Positions 5,245 to 7,103 of a stretch of DNA of 7,103 nt are shown in pieces. Position numbers and translations under genes: made by a program. The notes below the pieces were generated by a model. It did not search any database and had not been told where the DNA came from. It saw only the letters and a list, made by a program, of their open reading frames with translations. Source of the DNA: CAJXNP01 sp050305935. GTDB lineage: Bacteria; Bacteroidota; Bacteroidia; Cytophagales; Cyclobacteriaceae. Positions within the stretch are counted from its first letter, which is position 1. Each line of letters begins with the position of its first letter. The stretch spans positions 1-7,103 of the forward strand of contig JBNLGG010000122.1 of the NCBI GenBank assembly GCA_050305935.1, read 5' to 3'.

Positions 5245-5569
5245 TAAATCTTGTTTCGATTGAACGTCCTATAGATAGGGAAAGTTTCCAAAAATAGAAA
5301 CATTCAGTTGGCAAGAAAACAGACGGAGTCCTCACGCCCATAGTCATCACAGGTTTGGAAAACCTGCGACAGCACGGCCAATAAATTCCTCCAACAATAG
5401 TTATGGTAATAAGAAGAGGAATTATACATCCTGAGACTAGTTTTGGAGGTTTATGAGAATCATTCCATCGATTACTCATTCTTTTGTACTTGTAGGAGGT
5501 GTAATTCAAAAGATTTAAAGAGAAGCCTTGAGCAGCCTGGATATTAATTTTTAAAAAAGTAAATTTCAT
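5231..5569 (-). CDS. Doubtful short membrane ORF reading into repeat copy B
   Basis: An open frame of 112 codons from ATG 5569, or 82 codons from ATG 5479 (MSNRWNDSHKPPKLVSG). From 5479 the peptide has a charged, Pro-containing start followed by a single hydrophobic segment (CIIPLLITITIVGGIYW), a plausible small membrane protein. After that the frame runs through repeat copy B and the toxin promoter and ends 14 bases inside the toxin gene, so the last 45 or so residues are unlikely to be ancestral. The ATG at 5569 overlaps the stop of the preceding short ORF (ATGA). It could be a small gene cut by arrival of the repeat/TA cassette, or no gene at all. No family recognised. Confidence 0.25.
   Translation of the reverse strand: MKFTFLKINIQAAQGFSLNLLNYTSYKYKRMSNRWNDSHKPPKLVSGCIIPLLITITIVGGIYWPCCRRFSKPVMTMGVRTPSVFLPTECFYFWKLSLSIGRSIETRFNEVF
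5268..5279 (-). promoter_or_regulatory. Palindromic site in the toxin-antitoxin leader
   Basis: CCTAT and ATAGG arms flank a 2-base centre, lying a few bases after the predicted transcription start and 24 bases upstream of the toxin ATG. It is a candidate second operator for the antitoxin. The arms are short, so this is tentative. Confidence 0.35.
5284..5301 (-). promoter_or_regulatory. Candidate operator: inverted repeat bracketing the -7 box
   Basis: GTTTC (5284-5288) and GAAAC (5297-5301) are perfect inverted arms around an 8-base centre that is exactly the -7 box. Binding of a dimeric XRE repressor here would block RNA polymerase, which fits the autoregulation usual for HigBA-type operons. 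The arrangement is seen directly; binding is inferred. Confidence 0.5.
5289..5319 (-). promoter_or_regulatory. Promoter of the toxin-antitoxin operon
   Basis: On the minus strand TATTTTTG (5296-5289) matches the Bacteroidota -7 consensus TAnnTTTG fully. TTTT (5319-5316) lies 19 bases upstream in the -33 position (three of four bases of TTTG). Transcription would begin near 5282, giving a leader of about 38 bases. The -33 element lies inside the edge of repeat copy B, so the repeat may contribute part of the promoter. Confidence 0.6.
5308..5365 (+). repeat. REP-like repeat, copy B
   Basis: Same orientation as copy A, about 815 bases away, on the other side of the toxin-antitoxin pair. The core at 5350-5366 extends to 7-base arms, CAGGTTT/AAACCTG. 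The repeat interrupts or forms the tail of the short membrane ORF at 5231-5569 and touches the toxin promoter. Confidence 0.75.
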
Positions 5570-5661
5570 TCAATAAAAGATTTAAGTTCGTTGGCATTAA
5601 AAATTTTTACCTGCGTTACTCTTCTCTCGACATCGGTGGGCAGTATAACTGAACTTCTCAT
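5566..5661 (-). pseudogene. Possible remnant of an STM3941-like C-terminus
   Basis: A 31-codon frame begins with an ATG one codon after the stop of the STM3941 gene and in the same frame. Its peptide contains TDVERRVTQVKIFNANELKS. The part DVERRVTQVK lines up with DIEERNTRIK near the end of the STM3941 protein (5 of 10 identical, two more I/V pairs), and the DNA agrees at 20 of 34 positions at an offset of 84 bases. It may be the tail of a decayed tandem copy, a short duplication, or the original C-terminus left after a premature stop. Chance similarity is not excluded. Confidence 0.25.
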
Positions 5662-5664
5662 TTG

Positions 5665-6195
5665 TTACATACCACGTTGCGCAATTGTTTTTATTCTTGT
5701 ATTCCTTTCTTCGATATCGGCTTTGGACATTGCAATAATAAATTCAGTTAGCCTTACCTCATCAATTTTTATTTGTCCGAGTGACAAATTTAATTCTTGA
5801 AATCCCAATGATTTATTCAACTTGGCAAAGTTACGATACCACTTTCCTTTTTTGTTTGAAGGTTCATATGATTCGTCAACTTGCAAACAAATGAATTTTT
5901 GTCCGTGTACGTCGCCCAAGTATGCGTTTTTAATTATCTCCCAATTAATTGTATCCTGCTTTGTTGTTCTGTCCCAGATACCTAATTCATTGATTATTAT
6001 TTGAGGTCGCCTATCAAATAATTGGAACAGTCCAACTGGATACCCTAAACTGAAAACACAGATGGACATCCATCCGACCCATGTTGGTGAATCAGTTGAA
6101 GTAATCATCAGTATCCCTCCAAAAACAAATATTGTGGACAATGCCAAAAACTTAATTGCTTTCCAAGGTGATTTGTGCAGTTTGATTTCTTTCAT
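5665..6195 (-). CDS. STM3941-family two-TM membrane protein
   Basis: A 176-residue protein matching the STM3941 family, named after a Salmonella protein and of unknown function. The start (MKEIKLHKSPWKAIKFL) is typical of the family. Two membrane segments at about residues 15-34 and 39-59 are followed by the family signature LFQLFDRRPQIIINELGIWD (57-76), then a soluble domain of about 100 residues, probably cytoplasmic, ending QIKIDEVRLTEFIIAMSKAD and a charged helix. The length fits the family. It has its own leader after an upstream terminator and is more A+T-rich than its neighbours. Such genes are scattered and often sit in accessory DNA. Nothing in the context reveals a role; co-transcription with the toxin-antitoxin pair downstream is possible but that pair has its own promoter. 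Confidence 0.88.
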   Translation of the reverse strand: MKEIKLHKSPWKAIKFLALSTIFVFGGILMITSTDSPTWVGWMSICVFSLGYPVGLFQLFDRRPQIIINELGIWDRTTKQDTINWEIIKNAYLGDVHGQKFICLQVDESYEPSNKKGKWYRNFAKLNKSLGFQELNLSLGQIKIDEVRLTEFIIAMSKADIEERNTRIKTIAQRGM

Positions 6196-6219
6196 TTATT
6201 GTTATAAACAACTAGACAC

Positions 6220-6231
6220 CAGCGATCGCTG
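6220..6231. repeat. 12-base perfect palindrome CAGCGATCGCTG
   Basis: A perfect palindrome lying 25 bases upstream of the STM3941 start, G+C-rich inside an A+T-rich stretch. It could be an operator for this gene. As an RNA it has no loop, so a hairpin is unlikely. It also contains GCGATCGC, a sequence recognised by some restriction-modification enzymes. Confidence 0.45.
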
Positions 6232-6238
6232 TCACTTT

Positions 6239-6262
6239 TTGGTAACATGTCCAATATACCAA
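6239..6262. repeat. Inverted repeat TTGGTA-N12-TACCAA
   Basis: Six-base perfect arms (6239-6244 and 6257-6262) in the promoter region of the STM3941 gene, just beyond the 12-base palindrome. Possible regulator half-sites; role inferred only from position. No clean TAnnTTTG box was found nearby. Confidence 0.3.
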
Positions 6263-6324
6263 TTTAATCAAACCTCCCCGCCCCATTCAAAAACTCAGAC
6301 CACTCCCACATTCTCAAACAGCAA

Positions 6325-6354
6325 CAAAAAAGGGGCCTCCATGGAAGACCCCTT
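6325..6354 (-). terminator. Intrinsic terminator of the molybdopterin subunit gene
   Basis: On the minus strand, 6354-6330 folds into an 11-base-pair stem (AAGGGG paired with CCCCTT, then further pairs with three G-U wobbles) and a 3-base loop CAT. It overlaps and is followed by a run of six T residues (6331-6326). It lies 31 bases after the stop of the gene at 6385. It separates that gene from the STM3941 gene. Confidence 0.85.
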
Positions 6355-6384
6355 GAATTATCCAAATCATCATTGCAAAACTTC

Positions 6385-7103
6385 CTACCCCTTCAGCACC
6401 GCATTTAATCCTCCCGGATCCTGGACGGTAGTCGCAAAAGGCTGGTGGTAGTACCGCTGTCCTGTTGCCTTATACAGGGCGTTGGCCATGGCTCCCGCTG
6501 CTGGTGGCAAGCCGGGCTCTCCCAAACCAGTGGGTGAGATTTCATTCTCCACAAAGAATACTTCAATTTCATCCGGCGCCTGGCTATTCCTTATAAGCTG
6601 ATAGGTGTTGAAATTCTTTTGCACGGAAGCGCCGTTTTCAAACTTCAGCTCGCTGTACATGCAGTGGCCAATTCCGTCCACCACGCCTCCCTGGATGATG
6701 TTGATTGCGCCTTCTTTATTAACCACGATGCCACAGTCGACGGCGCACCATACTTTTTTGACTTTTGGCTGTCCACCTTCCAATACCATGTCGAATACTT
6801 CCGCAACGTAGGAATTGTGACAGAAATAGGCAGCGACTCCGCGATAAACGCCTGCCGCTTTTTCACCCCAGTTGGCTTTTTCCCTGACCAGCTTCAATAC
6901 TCCTACATAACGTTCGGCGTCGTAGTCATGCTTTTCCCCCACAGGATTGCTCTTGGCCCGCTCGAACAGTTCCAACCGAAACTCAATAGGATCTTTTCCC
7001 GCTTTTTCGGCAACTTCGTCCAGAAATGACTGTTCAGCCCCGGCGGTAAAATGGGACCTCGGTGCCCGCCATGCACCTGTGGAAATATTTGACTCTGTCA
7101 TGA
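6385..7103 (-). CDS. Molybdopterin-binding subunit, xanthine dehydrogenase family (partial, C-terminal)
   Basis: The last 239 codons of a gene entering from the right edge; the ATG at 7101 is internal, since upstream parts of the family fold are missing. The sequence matches the large subunit of the xanthine dehydrogenase/aldehyde oxidase family and is closest in style to the isoquinoline 1-oxidoreductase beta subunit type: TGAWRAPRSH, EQSFLDEVAEKAGKDPIEFR, VWCAVDCGIVVNKEGAINII, QGGVVDGIGHCMYSEL and GLGEPGLPPAAGAMANALY. The Glu of GLGEPG (codon 6519-6517) is the expected catalytic base near the molybdenum cofactor. Members hydroxylate heterocycles or aldehydes and usually pair with a small 2Fe-2S subunit, which would lie outside the window. 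The substrate cannot be read from this part. About one third of the usual length of 700-odd residues is present. Confidence 0.93.
   Translation of the reverse strand, partial: MTESNISTGAWRAPRSHFTAGAEQSFLDEVAEKAGKDPIEFRLELFERAKSNPVGEKHDYDAERYVGVLKLVREKANWGEKAAGVYRGVAAYFCHNSYVAEVFDMVLEGGQPKVKKVWCAVDCGIVVNKEGAINIIQGGVVDGIGHCMYSELKFENGASVQKNFNTYQLIRNSQAPDEIEVFFVENEISPTGLGEPGLPPAAGAMANALYKATGQRYYHQPFATTVQDPGGLNAVLKG

Noticed and set aside
4329..5366. CRISPR-like array from the repeated palindromic core
   Set aside because: Only three copies, irregular spacing of about 200 and 815 bases, mixed orientation and a coding TA pair between two of them.
6619..7029. 136-codon plus-strand ORF opposite the molybdopterin subunit
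   Set aside because: Antisense shadow of a strongly conserved coding region; no motif of its own.

Overview
This window reads as chromosomal DNA from a Bacteroidota bacterium, probably from the Cytophagales or a related group. Three things point there: a secreted protein ending in a type IX secretion (T9SS) type A sorting domain, promoter-like sites of the Bacteroidota form (TTG/TTTG, about 19 bases, TAnnTTTG), and a DUF1593/Sde182-type secreted hydrolase-like protein of the kind common in polysaccharide-degrading Bacteroidota. The lineage is an inference from protein style; there is no rRNA gene here.

Layout, left to right. (1) Positions 1-151 hold the start of a minus-strand gene for an exported protein that runs off the left edge. 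(2) A long divergent intergenic stretch (152-759) carries small inverted and direct repeats, one good Bacteroidota promoter that points at no obvious gene, and a 28-codon ORF. (3) 760-2646 (+) encodes a 628-residue, extremely glycine-rich T9SS cargo protein with a G9 homopolymer early in its coding sequence. (4) It converges on a secreted DUF1593/Sde182-like protein (2812-4245, -), whose start is better placed at 4245 than at the longest possible start, 4311. (5) 4246-4572 is non-coding and holds two of three copies of a REP-like repeat with a short palindromic core. (6) 4573-5244 (-) is a HigB/RelE-like toxin followed by its XRE-family antitoxin, with a well-formed promoter whose -7 box is exactly bracketed by an inverted repeat. 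(7) 5231-5661 (-) contains two short ORFs of doubtful status, one with a transmembrane stretch that reads into the third repeat copy. (8) 5665-6195 (-) encodes a two-TM STM3941-family protein of unknown function. (9) A strong intrinsic terminator (6325-6354, -) follows the C-terminal third of a molybdopterin-binding subunit of a xanthine dehydrogenase/isoquinoline oxidoreductase-type enzyme, which enters from the right edge.

How the parts relate. The T9SS protein and the DUF1593 protein are both exported and converge, but nothing shows that they work together. The block 4316-6260 looks accessory: it is visibly more A+T-rich than the flanking genes, it contains a toxin-antitoxin pair bracketed by two same-orientation copies of an interspersed repeat, and it carries fragments of apparently broken reading frames. 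The most notable points are the repeat-bracketed toxin-antitoxin cassette, its inferred operator, and a Cys in the toxin where the family normally has a conserved Arg. No wholly new multi-gene system is evident; the repeat/TA arrangement and the orphan promoter are the best leads.
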